The position numbers and the translations under genes are program-made. Positions 1-5,550 of a stretch of 8,838 nt of DNA are shown piece by piece. The stretch comes from Limnohabitans sp. Rim8 (lineage in GTDB: Bacteria > Pseudomonadota > Gammaproteobacteria > Burkholderiales > Burkholderiaceae_C), in assembly GCA_945877725.1 (NCBI GenBank), contig CAMDXR010000115.1, forward strand, positions 1 to 8,838. The letters are read 5' to 3'. The notes under the pieces are model-generated. The model saw nothing but the letters and a program-made list of their open reading frames with translations. It had not been told where the DNA came from and searched no databases. The first letter of the stretch is position 1; every line of letters starts with the position of its first letter.

Positions 1-283
1 TGTTTTGCACAAACACCCGGCTGCCGTCGTCCAGTTCGATCACATAGCGGGCATCCAAGTGCGCCTGCGTGCCACCCGCCAAAATCAACTGAAAGTCGGC
101 CCCCCCCGCCAGCACTTTGCCATTGACCAGGGGGCCGGTCACCGTGCCGCCCGTGATCGGGATCATGCGGCGCAAACCGGCAGGCGTGTGGCCTACCTCT
201 ACTGGCGGGGCAATGGTCACGGCCAGGTCGCACAGGTGTTCAAGCTGTGGCGGGGGCAAGGTGGCAAGAAGCGTGGTGGACAT
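1..283 (-). CDS. DUF3237 family protein, C-terminus cut off by window edge
   Basis: This is the first 94 codons of a gene that continues beyond the left edge; no stop lies inside the window. The reverse strand reads from an ATG at 283-281 (MSTTLLATL...). Residues 37-63 contain GLRRMIPITGG, then a GP pair and a GGADFQ motif. About 16 residues later come LDARY and a DDG turn, followed by VFVQN. This arrangement (RR-IPI-GG, GGAD-Q, ARY, DG-N) is the pattern of DUF3237 (UPF0311), a small beta-barrel family of about 150 residues, so roughly 60% is present. No catalytic role is established for the family that I can state, and there is no signal peptide. A weak AAAGG precedes the start. It diverges from the DAHP synthase gene across 69 bp. 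An 8-G run (plus-strand C's 100-107) lies in the GGAD codons but the frame stays open. Confidence 0.85.
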   Translation of the reverse strand, partial: MSTTLLATLPPPQLEHLCDLAVTIAPPVEVGHTPAGLRRMIPITGGTVTGPLVNGKVLAGGADFQLILAGGTQAHLDARYVIELDDGSRVFVQN

Positions 284-311
284 GTTGGAGCCTTTAAACT
301 GGCTGCCTATT

Positions 312-338
312 TTGCCTAATCTGCCTAATCTGCCCAAT
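312..338. repeat. Three tandem 9-bp units in the divergent intergenic gap
   Basis: The units are ttgcctaat (312-320), ctgcctaat (321-329) and ctgcccaat (330-338), differing by one base each from the middle copy. They lie in the 69 bp gap (284-352) between the divergent DUF3237 and DAHP synthase genes, ending 14 bp before the DAHP synthase ATG. A weak sigma70-like pair for the plus strand overlaps the left side (TTGGAG 285-290, 17 bp spacer, TATTTT 308-313). The repeat would therefore fall at the transcription start and leader. Whether it binds a regulator or is a chance slippage duplication cannot be told from the sequence. Confidence 0.6.
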
Positions 339-352
339 ATTTGGTAACCCCC

Positions 353-1426
353 ATGCTTTCTACTCAAGACAAAACCCGCATCGATGACACCCGCATCGCT
401 TCGGTTCGCCCCCTCATGACCCCCGCCTTGTTGGAGGAACAACTGCCCGCATCGCCCGCACACCTGGCGTTGGTGCTGCGCTCGCGGCAAGACATCTCGA
501 ATGTGCTGCAAGGTCGGGACGACCGTTTGGTGGTGGTGGTGGGCCCGTGCTCCATTCATGACCATGACCAAGCCATGGCCTACGCCGAGTTGCTCAAGGC
601 CGAGGCCGACCGGCTGGCCCAAGACCTGCACATCGTGATGCGCGTGTATTTTGAAAAACCCCGCACCACCGTGGGCTGGAAAGGCTACATCAACGACCCG
701 CACCTGGACGGCAGTTTTGCCATGAACCAGGGCCTGGCGATGGCGCGCAAACTGTTGCTCGACATCCTGGATCGGGGCTTGCCCGTGGCCACCGAGTTTC
801 TGGACTTGCTCAGCCCGCAGTTCATCAGCGACCTGGTGACCTGGGGGGCGATTGGTGCGCGCACCACCGAAAGCCAAAGCCACCGCCAGTTGGCCAGTGG
901 GCTGTCTTGCCCGGTGGGCTTCAAAAACGGCACCGATGGTGGCGTGAAGGTGGCGGCCGATGCGGTGGTGGCGGCCAAAGCACCGCACGCCTTCATGGGC
1001 ATGACCAAAATGGGCCAGGCGGCTATTTTTGAGACGCGCGGCAACCAAGACGTGCACATCATTTTGCGCGGCGGCAAGCAACCCAACTACGCCGCGGCCG
1101 ATGTTCAGGCGGCTTGCAAAGCGCTCGAAGCCTCGGGCATTTCCCCGCAAGTCATGGTCGACGTGTCGCACGCCAACAGCAGCAAGCAACACAGCAAACA
1201 AATCGAGGTGGCGCACGACGTGGCCGCCCAAGTGGCCGCAGGCGACCGCCGCATCATGGGCCTGATGATCGAAAGCCACCTGAACGAAGGCCGACAAGAC
1301 CTGAAAGAAGGCCAGCCCTTGGCGCACGGCGTGTCAATCACCGACGCCTGCATCAGCTTTGCCCAAACCGTGCCCGTGCTGGAAGCGCTGGCGCAGGCGG
1401 TGCAAAAGCGGCGCTTAGTGGCCTGA
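353..1426 (+). CDS. aroG: 3-deoxy-7-phosphoheptulonate (DAHP) synthase, class I
   Basis: This enzyme condenses phosphoenolpyruvate with erythrose 4-phosphate to DAHP, the first step of the shikimate pathway to Phe, Tyr and Trp; it is cytosolic. It has 357 residues, close to the E. coli AroF/G/H length. Diagnostic blocks in order are VVVGPCSIHD (61-70), RVYFEKPRTTVGWKGYINDP, ATEFLD, WGAIGARTTESQ, SGLSCPVGFKNGTDG, HIILRGGK, SHANSSKQ and IESHLNEG. The metal ligands known from E. coli AroG (C61, H268, E302, D326) correspond to C66, H273, E307 and D331, a constant +5 offset, so the active site looks intact. The ATG at 353 gives the family-typical N-terminus; an in-frame TTG at 341 would add four residues and has no better ribosome site. 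No good Shine-Dalgarno is visible. A terminator follows 22 bp after the stop. Which aromatic amino acid inhibits it cannot be decided here, so the symbol names the enzyme class rather than the isozyme. Confidence 0.95.
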   Translation: MLSTQDKTRIDDTRIASVRPLMTPALLEEQLPASPAHLALVLRSRQDISNVLQGRDDRLVVVVGPCSIHDHDQAMAYAELLKAEADRLAQDLHIVMRVYFEKPRTTVGWKGYINDPHLDGSFAMNQGLAMARKLLLDILDRGLPVATEFLDLLSPQFISDLVTWGAIGARTTESQSHRQLASGLSCPVGFKNGTDGGVKVAADAVVAAKAPHAFMGMTKMGQAAIFETRGNQDVHIILRGGKQPNYAAADVQAACKALEASGISPQVMVDVSHANSSKQHSKQIEVAHDVAAQVAAGDRRIMGLMIESHLNEGRQDLKEGQPLAHGVSITDACISFAQTVPVLEALAQAVQKRRLVA

Positions 1427-1448
1427 TATTTCGCTTGCCAACATCGTC

Positions 1449-1487
1449 AACCCGACCAGGCTTTTGGTCGGGTTTGTTGTTTTTTGG
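1449..1487 (+). terminator. Rho-independent terminator after DAHP synthase
   Basis: A perfect 9 bp stem pairs aacccgacc (1449-1457) with ggtcgggtt (1466-1474) around an 8-nt loop, followed by tgttgtttttt. It sits 22 bp after the DAHP synthase stop and is oriented for that gene. Read from the minus strand, no U-tract follows the stem, so it is probably not an efficient terminator for the importer operon. Confidence 0.9.
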
Positions 1488-1502
1488 CTTTGGGTTTAGC
1501 CA

Positions 1503-1679
1503 TCATTCCGGGGCAAATTTCAGGTCGTCAAGCGACAACAAACCCATCAAGCGTCCGTTGGGTTCGGTGATAAAGAGGTGCCGTACGGCGTGTGGGTTCA
1601 TGGCTTTCACGGCATCGTGCACCTGGGCTTCGGCGCAAATGGTTTCAGTGTGTTGTTTCACGCAACGGATATTGCGCAG
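1503..1679 (-). pseudogene. Truncated CBS-domain fragment
   Basis: The minus strand is open for 58 codons, from just after an in-frame TGA (1682-1680) to a TGA at 1505-1503. The residues include HDAVKAMNPHAVRHLFITEP followed by NGRLMGLLSLDDLKFAPE. This matches one CBS (Bateman) unit: an amphipathic helix with AV-AM, the VRHLFI strand, an NGRL-G turn and a final LLSLDDL. CBS units bind adenosyl ligands and normally occur in pairs, so one unit with no partner looks like the C-terminal remainder of a larger protein. There is no ATG; the only usual start is a GTG at 1661 (52 residues) with no clear ribosome site. The open stretch stops almost exactly where the ATPase gene ends (1688) and lies in a different frame, so it is not an extension of that gene. 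It could instead be a short single-CBS protein. Confidence 0.6.
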
Positions 1680-1687
1680 TCAATGCC

Positions 1688-2446
1688 TCAGTGCAAGGAC
1701 GACAAAAACTGCTGAAGTTCAGGTGTTTTGGGATTTGCAAACAGCTCATCGGGCGCGCCCTCCTCGTGCACGCGGCCCTGGTGCATGAAGATCACGCGGT
1801 CGCTCACCTTGCGGGCAAAGTTCATTTCGTGTGTGACCATCAAAAGGGTCATGCCTTCTTGCGCAAGCGATTCCACCACCGCCAGCACTTCGCCTACCAA
1901 CTCGGGGTCGAGCGCCGAGGTGATCTCGTCACACAGCAAGATGCCGGGCGACATGGCCAGCGCCCGGGCAATGGCCACGCGTTGCTGTTGTCCGCCAGAC
2001 AACTGATCGGGAAAAGCATCAAACTTTTCGGCCAAACCCACGCGGGCCAGCAGGCGGCGCGCCGTGGCTTCGGTTTCGGCTGGGGACAGTTGCTTCACCA
2101 AGCCGGGTGCGAGTTGGATGTTTTTGCCCACCGTGAGGTGCGGAAACAGGTTGAACGACTGAAAAATCATGCCGACCTGCTGGCGCAGCTGACGCATGGC
2201 GGCAGGGTCTGTGTAGACCAGCGGCAGTCCCTGCACGGTCAGCTTGCCCTGCTGGAACATTTCCAAGCCATTGATGCAGCGCAGCAGCGTGCTTTTGCCC
2301 GAACCGCTTTTGCCGATGATGGCGATCACCTCGCCCGACTGCACGTTCAAGTCGATGCCTTTGAGCACTTCATTGCTGCCAAAGGATTTGCGCAGACCCG
2401 AGATCCCGACTGCGGTGGCTGAGGGGGTGGCATTAGCGTTGGACAT
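1688..2446 (-). CDS. PAAT-family ABC transporter ATP-binding protein
   Basis: This is the ATPase that powers the importer encoded upstream, acting on the cytoplasmic face with the two permeases; it belongs to the GlnQ/HisP-like group (COG1126 style). It has 252 residues. Walker A GKSGSGKST is at 45-53, Q-loop Gln at 96, signature LSGGQ at 149-153, Walker B ILLCDE at 169-174, the D-loop SALD at 177-180 and the switch His at 206. All are intact. Cys172 and Ile175 replace the more common Phe and Pro or Val in the CDEITSALDPE block, a tolerated variation. I chose the ATG at 2446 because GAAGG lies 8 nt upstream; an in-frame ATG at 2473 would add nine residues (MHALSKVDS) but lacks a good site. 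The start overlaps the end of the preceding permease gene by 14 nt, indicating coupling. It is the last gene of the operon. Confidence 0.95.
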   Translation of the reverse strand: MSNANATPSATAVGISGLRKSFGSNEVLKGIDLNVQSGEVIAIIGKSGSGKSTLLRCINGLEMFQQGKLTVQGLPLVYTDPAAMRQLRQQVGMIFQSFNLFPHLTVGKNIQLAPGLVKQLSPAETEATARRLLARVGLAEKFDAFPDQLSGGQQQRVAIARALAMSPGILLCDEITSALDPELVGEVLAVVESLAQEGMTLLMVTHEMNFARKVSDRVIFMHQGRVHEEGAPDELFANPKTPELQQFLSSLH

Positions 2447-3083
2447 GGAGTCGACCTTCGAGAGAGCGTGCATACAGGCTGATCGGGTAGCAGATCAGAA
2501 AATACAGGACCGCCACACAGCTGTAGACCAAAAACGGTTTGAAGGTGGCGTTGGTGATCATGGTGCCGGCTTTGGTCAGCTCTACAAAACCAATGACCGA
2601 AGCCAACGCCGTGCCTTTGACCACTTGGACCAGAAAGCCCACCGTGGGCGGGACTGCGATGCGTGCGGCTTGCGGAAAGATCACATAGCGCAACTGCTCG
2701 CCAAAATTGAGCGCCAGGCTTTGCGCGGCCTCCCATTGGCCTTTGCCAATGGATTTGACGCAGCCGTGCCAGATTTCGGTGAGGAAGGCGCTGCTGTAAA
2801 GCGTCAAGGCCACGGCCGCCGCTGTCCACGCCGAGGTTTCGACGCCCAGCATGGCCATGCCGAAGTAAGCTAGGAACAGCTGCATCAGCAAGGGTGTGCC
2901 CTGAAAAACTTGCACATACAAGGCAACGCCTTGTTGCAGTCTGCGGCTGTGCGTGGTGCGGGCCACCAGCAAAACCAAGCCCACTAAACCCCCGCCCAAG
3001 AAGGCGATCAAGGACAAAACCAGTGTCCAGCGCGCGGCCAACAACAGGTTGCTGACGATGTCCCAAAGGGAAAACTCAACCAC
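2433..3083 (-). CDS. PAAT-family ABC transporter permease (second of pair)
   Basis: This inner-membrane subunit of the HisM/HisQ/GlnP family forms half of the translocation channel with the permease encoded just upstream. It has 216 residues from the chosen start. Hydrophobic segments occupy about residues 11-41, 64-80, 86-104, 147-168 and 186-205. The ATPase-contacting EAA loop is EAAQSLALNFGEQLRYVIFP (118-137), followed by QA. The GTG at 3083 is chosen because CGGGGG lies just upstream, it gives a family-like N-terminus (FSLWDIVSNLLLAARWTL) and it overlaps the preceding gene's stop by 8 nt. A TTG at 3113 would add ten residues that do not look family-like. The EAA loop has Ala where many members have Gly (SLAL rather than SLGL), as does its partner. 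The stop TAA lies inside the ATPase start region. Confidence 0.92.
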   Translation of the reverse strand: MVEFSLWDIVSNLLLAARWTLVLSLIAFLGGGLVGLVLLVARTTHSRRLQQGVALYVQVFQGTPLLMQLFLAYFGMAMLGVETSAWTAAAVALTLYSSAFLTEIWHGCVKSIGKGQWEAAQSLALNFGEQLRYVIFPQAARIAVPPTVGFLVQVVKGTALASVIGFVELTKAGTMITNATFKPFLVYSCVAVLYFLICYPISLYARSLEGRLHVQR

Positions 3084-3747
3084 GGCGGCCCCCGAACAAA
3101 AAGCGTTGACCAAACCAATTCAGCATGGCGCGCGTGGCGATCGACAGCAGCAAGTAAATGGCCGTGGCGACGATAAAGGCCTCAAAGGCGCGGAAGTTGC
3201 GGCTTTGAATCAGGTTGGCGGCAAAGCTCAGTTCTTCGGTCGATATCTGACCGCACACCGCCGAGCCCAGCATCACGATGATGATCTGGCTGACCAAGGC
3301 AGGCCACACCCGCTGCAAGGCAGGCGGCAGCACCACCCAGACAAAGGTCTGCAGGCGCGAGAGCGCCAGGCTCATGGCCGCCTCAATCTGCCCGGCAGGC
3401 GTCGCCTGAATGCCCGCCCGCACGATCTCGGCCGAATAAGCCCCCAGGTTGATCACCATGGCAATCACCGAGGACCATTCCGGGCTGAGTCGCAAGCCCA
3501 TGGCCGGCAGCCCAAAGAACAGGAAAAAGAGTTGAACGATGAAGGGCGTGTTTCGGATCAGCTCCACATAAGCGGCCACGCCGGGTCGGCTCCAGCCAGG
3601 CCCCTGGGTGCGCACCCAAGCGCAGCCAATGCCCAGCAGCAAACCCAGCACCGCAGAGACGGCCGTGAGCCCCACTGTCCACGCCACGCCCTTGACCAGC
3701 AAGGGCCATTCGGTCAATACCGCTGCAAAGTCCAACTCAATGGCCAT
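3076..3747 (-). CDS. PAAT-family ABC transporter permease (first of pair)
   Basis: This inner-membrane channel subunit is homologous to the next gene's product; the two presumably form a heterodimer, as in HisQ/HisM. It has 223 residues, normal for the family. Hydrophobic stretches lie near 21-45, 60-84, 92-107, 148-165 and 188-208. The conserved ELIRNTP motif is at 62-68, and the EAA loop EAAMSLALSRLQTFVWVVLP runs from 122 to 141. The ATG at 3747 follows the substrate-binding protein gene after 20 nt. Its Shine-Dalgarno is weak (GGAT), so translation may depend on upstream ribosomes. The GGRRG tail is encoded in the segment that carries the next gene's ribosome site and start. Confidence 0.94.
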   Translation of the reverse strand: MAIELDFAAVLTEWPLLVKGVAWTVGLTAVSAVLGLLLGIGCAWVRTQGPGWSRPGVAAYVELIRNTPFIVQLFFLFFGLPAMGLRLSPEWSSVIAMVINLGAYSAEIVRAGIQATPAGQIEAAMSLALSRLQTFVWVVLPPALQRVWPALVSQIIIVMLGSAVCGQISTEELSFAANLIQSRNFRAFEAFIVATAIYLLLSIATRAMLNWFGQRFLFGGRRG

Positions 3748-3767
3748 GCCGTAAATCCAGGCAAGGC

Positions 3768-4562
3768 TTATTCAGGCAACTGGCCAGCGGAACGACCCAG
3801 CCACTTTTGCGCCATTTTGTCGATGTCACCCGACTTTTTGCCCTCGGCAATGATGGCGTTCACCCTGGTGCGCAGCGCATCCTCGCCCTTGCCCACGCCA
3901 ATGAAGTTGGGGCTGTCTTTGAGCAGCAGCTTGTATTCGGTGTTGAGCTGCGGGTTCTTTTGCATCATCACGCCGGCCACCGATACGCCTGTGGCCAGCA
4001 ACTGGGTTTGTCCGGCAACGAACGCTGAGACTGTGGCGTTGTTGTCCTCAAAGCGTTTGATTTCGGTGCCAGCCGGGGCCACCTTGGTCAATTCCTGGTC
4101 TTCCAAAGCGCCGCGCGTGGCGCCGATGGTTTTGCCTGCCAGGTCATTGAGCGATTTGACGTTGATGGATTTGGCACCATAAATACCCTGGAAGAAGGGC
4201 GAATAGGCCGAGGTGAAGTCGATGACTTTTTCACGCTCGGCGTTTTTGCCCAGTGTCGAGATGACCAGATCGGCCTTCTTGGTCTGCAAATAAGGAATCC
4301 GGTTGGCGCTGGTCACGGGCACCAGCTCGATCTTCACGCCCATTTTGGCGGCAATGTAGTTGGCCATGTCGATGTCCAGGCCCTGTGGCTTCAAGTCAAT
4401 GCCCACAAAGCCATAAGGCGGGAAATCGGTCGGGATGGCGATTTTGATCAGATTGGTTTTCTGGATGTTGTCCAGCGCGGCTTGGGCGTGGCTGGCTCCG
4501 GCCAGGGTTAACAAGCTGCTGGCCACAGCGGCGCAAAGTACAAGACGTTTCGTGAGTTTCAT
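3768..4562 (-). CDS. Periplasmic amino-acid-type substrate-binding protein
   Basis: This is the soluble binding protein (SBP_bac_3 family) that captures the ligand in the periplasm for the downstream permeases and ATPase. It has 264 residues. A signal peptide covers residues 1-28: positive MKLTKR, a hydrophobic core, and SHAQA with cleavage near 26-28. The start of the mature fold is visible as IAIPTDFPPYGFVG (41-54), then GLDIDMANYIAAKMG (61-75) and the ERE-DFTSAY block (109-120). R110 matches the Arg that grips the ligand alpha-carboxylate in HisJ and GlnH. The segment that usually carries the acidic residue for the alpha-amino group reads GQTQLLATG (184-192), with Gly at the expected Asp. 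The ligand may therefore not be a standard L-amino acid (inference). The ATG overlaps the regulator's TGA as ATGA, and TAGGAG lies 7 nt upstream. The specific substrate is unknown. Confidence 0.93.
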   Translation of the reverse strand: MKLTKRLVLCAAVASSLLTLAGASHAQAALDNIQKTNLIKIAIPTDFPPYGFVGIDLKPQGLDIDMANYIAAKMGVKIELVPVTSANRIPYLQTKKADLVISTLGKNAEREKVIDFTSAYSPFFQGIYGAKSINVKSLNDLAGKTIGATRGALEDQELTKVAPAGTEIKRFEDNNATVSAFVAGQTQLLATGVSVAGVMMQKNPQLNTEYKLLLKDSPNFIGVGKGEDALRTRVNAIIAEGKKSGDIDKMAQKWLGRSAGQLPE

Positions 4563-5389
4563 AGCAAGGCTCCTAGGTAAGTGGAAGGTGAGGGGGATGA
4601 AAGGGTGGATAAAGCGGTCTGGCGGGCCGGGGTTTTGGTTTGTTTTTTGTTCAAGACGCTGGCAGGGCTCATCGGTGCCAATGCTTGGCGCAACTCGGCC
4701 AAAGGGTCGGCGGGTGCGGCATTGATCTGCAAGGCCGATTGCACTTGGCCAATGTGCTCGGCCATGAGTCGCTCGGCGGTTTCTTTGTCACCGCGTTCCA
4801 GCGCTTGCACGATGTCGATGTGTTCCTGGCAGGACTTCACCGCGTCGTGACTCGACTGGTAAAGCATGGCAATCAGTGTGGTGCGCGCGGTGAAGTCGCG
4901 CAGCGTGTCCGCCAGCAGTTGGTTGCCTAGGCATTCGGCCAGACAGACATGGAAGTCGCCCAGCAAAAAACTTCGCCGTCCCACGTCGTCCTGTTTGAGG
5001 GCGGTTTTCTCTTGTTGAATGTGCTGCTTGAGGCGCTTGAGCGTGGTTTTGTCCATGGCTCCGGCGCTGCGAATCAGGCCGGTTTCGATCACCTTGCGGG
5101 CTTCAAAAGCTTCGCGCGCTTCGATTTTGGAGGGTTGCACTACAAACCAACCCCTGCGTGAACTGACTTGCACGATGCCGCGAGCGGCCAATTGCATCAA
5201 TGCTTCGCGCACCAGGGTGCGGCTGCAGTCGAACAGCAGCGACAAAGCCTGCTCACCCAAGCGTGCGCCGGGCATCAGCTTTTGGGCCAGGATCGCTTCC
5301 ACAATCCGATTGGCAATGTCTTTGGAGTTCACAAGCAGGCGTTCCTTTGCTTGAATCGCTAGCGAATACCGTGCCATTTGTATTGGCAT
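4559..5389 (-). CDS. GntR-family regulator, FadR/FCD subfamily
   Basis: This is a DNA-binding, ligand-responsive regulator, probably of its own operon. It has 276 residues. The winged helix-turn-helix lies at about 20-85: LGEQALSLLFDCSRTLVREA (44-63) is the HTH, and RGIVQVSSRRGWFV (70-83) is the wing. The helical FCD effector domain follows (about 92-220), with likely metal ligands D145/H147 (GDFH), H190 (CQEH) and H212 (AEH). The GDFHVCLAECLGN block resembles a common FCD subgroup. The last 50 or so residues are a Pro/Ser/Ala/Thr-rich tail beyond the domain, and its codons carry the next gene's ribosome site. The TGA overlaps that gene's ATG by 4 nt. The start is either ATG 5389 or ATG 5377; neither has a clear Shine-Dalgarno, and the former lies within a palindromic candidate operator. 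Being the first cistron, it likely autoregulates. Confidence 0.92.
   Translation of the reverse strand: MPIQMARYSLAIQAKERLLVNSKDIANRIVEAILAQKLMPGARLGEQALSLLFDCSRTLVREALMQLAARGIVQVSSRRGWFVVQPSKIEAREAFEARKVIETGLIRSAGAMDKTTLKRLKQHIQQEKTALKQDDVGRRSFLLGDFHVCLAECLGNQLLADTLRDFTARTTLIAMLYQSSHDAVKSCQEHIDIVQALERGDKETAERLMAEHIGQVQSALQINAAPADPLAELRQALAPMSPASVLNKKQTKTPARQTALSTLSSPSPSTYLGALL
4570..4575 (-). promoter_or_regulatory. Strong ribosome binding site for the binding-protein gene
   Basis: TAGGAG (minus strand, 4575 to 4570) lies 7 nt before the ATG at 4562. It sits inside the last codons of the regulator gene. It is the best Shine-Dalgarno in the operon, which would fit strong expression of the binding protein relative to the other subunits. 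Confidence 0.75.
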
Positions 5390-5403
5390 CTTGTATGCAA
5401 GAT
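5388..5403. promoter_or_regulatory. Candidate GntR operator palindrome
   Basis: The sequence atcttgtatgcaagat has 6-bp arms ATCTTG and CAAGAT that are perfect inverted repeats around TATG; 7 of 8 base pairs are symmetric. FadR-type GntR proteins commonly bind short palindromes of this size with TTG-CAA-like arms. It covers the regulator's first start codon and begins where transcription would start if the TATGAT at 5415-5410 is the -10 box. Repression by blocking initiation would fit. Binding is inferred, not shown. Confidence 0.55.
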
Positions 5404-5409
5404 TTGCGC

Positions 5410-5468
5410 ATCATAGGTGTGCACAAATCATTTTTTTCCTAGGAATTTCCCTTGTTTGGTGCACGAAT
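5410..5468 (-). promoter_or_regulatory. Probable operon promoter region with GTGCAC direct repeats
   Basis: On the minus strand, TATGAT (5415-5410) is one base from the sigma70 -10 consensus and lies 20 bp before the regulator ATG. No good -35 hexamer occurs at 16-18 bp; that position is A-rich (GAAAAA) beside the palindrome TTCCTAGGAA (5436-5445). A promoter without a -35 box often needs an activator. Two near-identical elements, gtgcacaaat (5419-5428) and gtgcacgaat (5459-5468), are spaced exactly 40 bp apart, close to four helical turns. They could be sites for a second regulator. Confidence 0.4.
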
Positions 5469-5496
5469 GCACTTATTTGAGCGGGGTTTAACGGCG

Positions 5497-5530
5497 AAAA
5501 AAAGGCCTGATAGGCGTGCCCCATCAGGCC
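5497..5530 (-). terminator. Rho-independent terminator after yebC-like gene
   Basis: A perfect 8 bp stem pairs ggcctgat (5504-5511) with atcaggcc (5523-5530) around an 11-nt loop. On the minus strand it is followed directly by seven T's (plus-strand A's 5497-5503). It begins 20 bp past the stop of the YebC-family gene and insulates the importer operon from it. Confidence 0.92.
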
Positions 5531-5550
5531 CGAGGCTGAACGAGTGAGGC

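Noticed and set aside
341..352. In-frame TTG start giving a longer DAHP synthase
   Set aside because: It adds four residues outside the family's normal N-terminus, overlaps the end of the repeat region and has no ribosome site; the ATG at 353 is preferred.
1592..2422. A 276-codon plus-strand open frame opposite the ATPase gene
   Set aside because: It is a shadow of the ATPase codons; the opposite strand has all ABC motifs.
2447..2473. Upstream ATG for the ATPase adding MHALSKVDS
   Set aside because: There is no Shine-Dalgarno before it, while GAAGG stands 8 nt before the ATG at 2446.
2953..4182. A 409-codon plus-strand open frame across the permease and binding-protein genes
   Set aside because: It crosses three boundaries of genes with clear family motifs on the other strand, and its translation is Gln/Arg/His-rich and domain-free.
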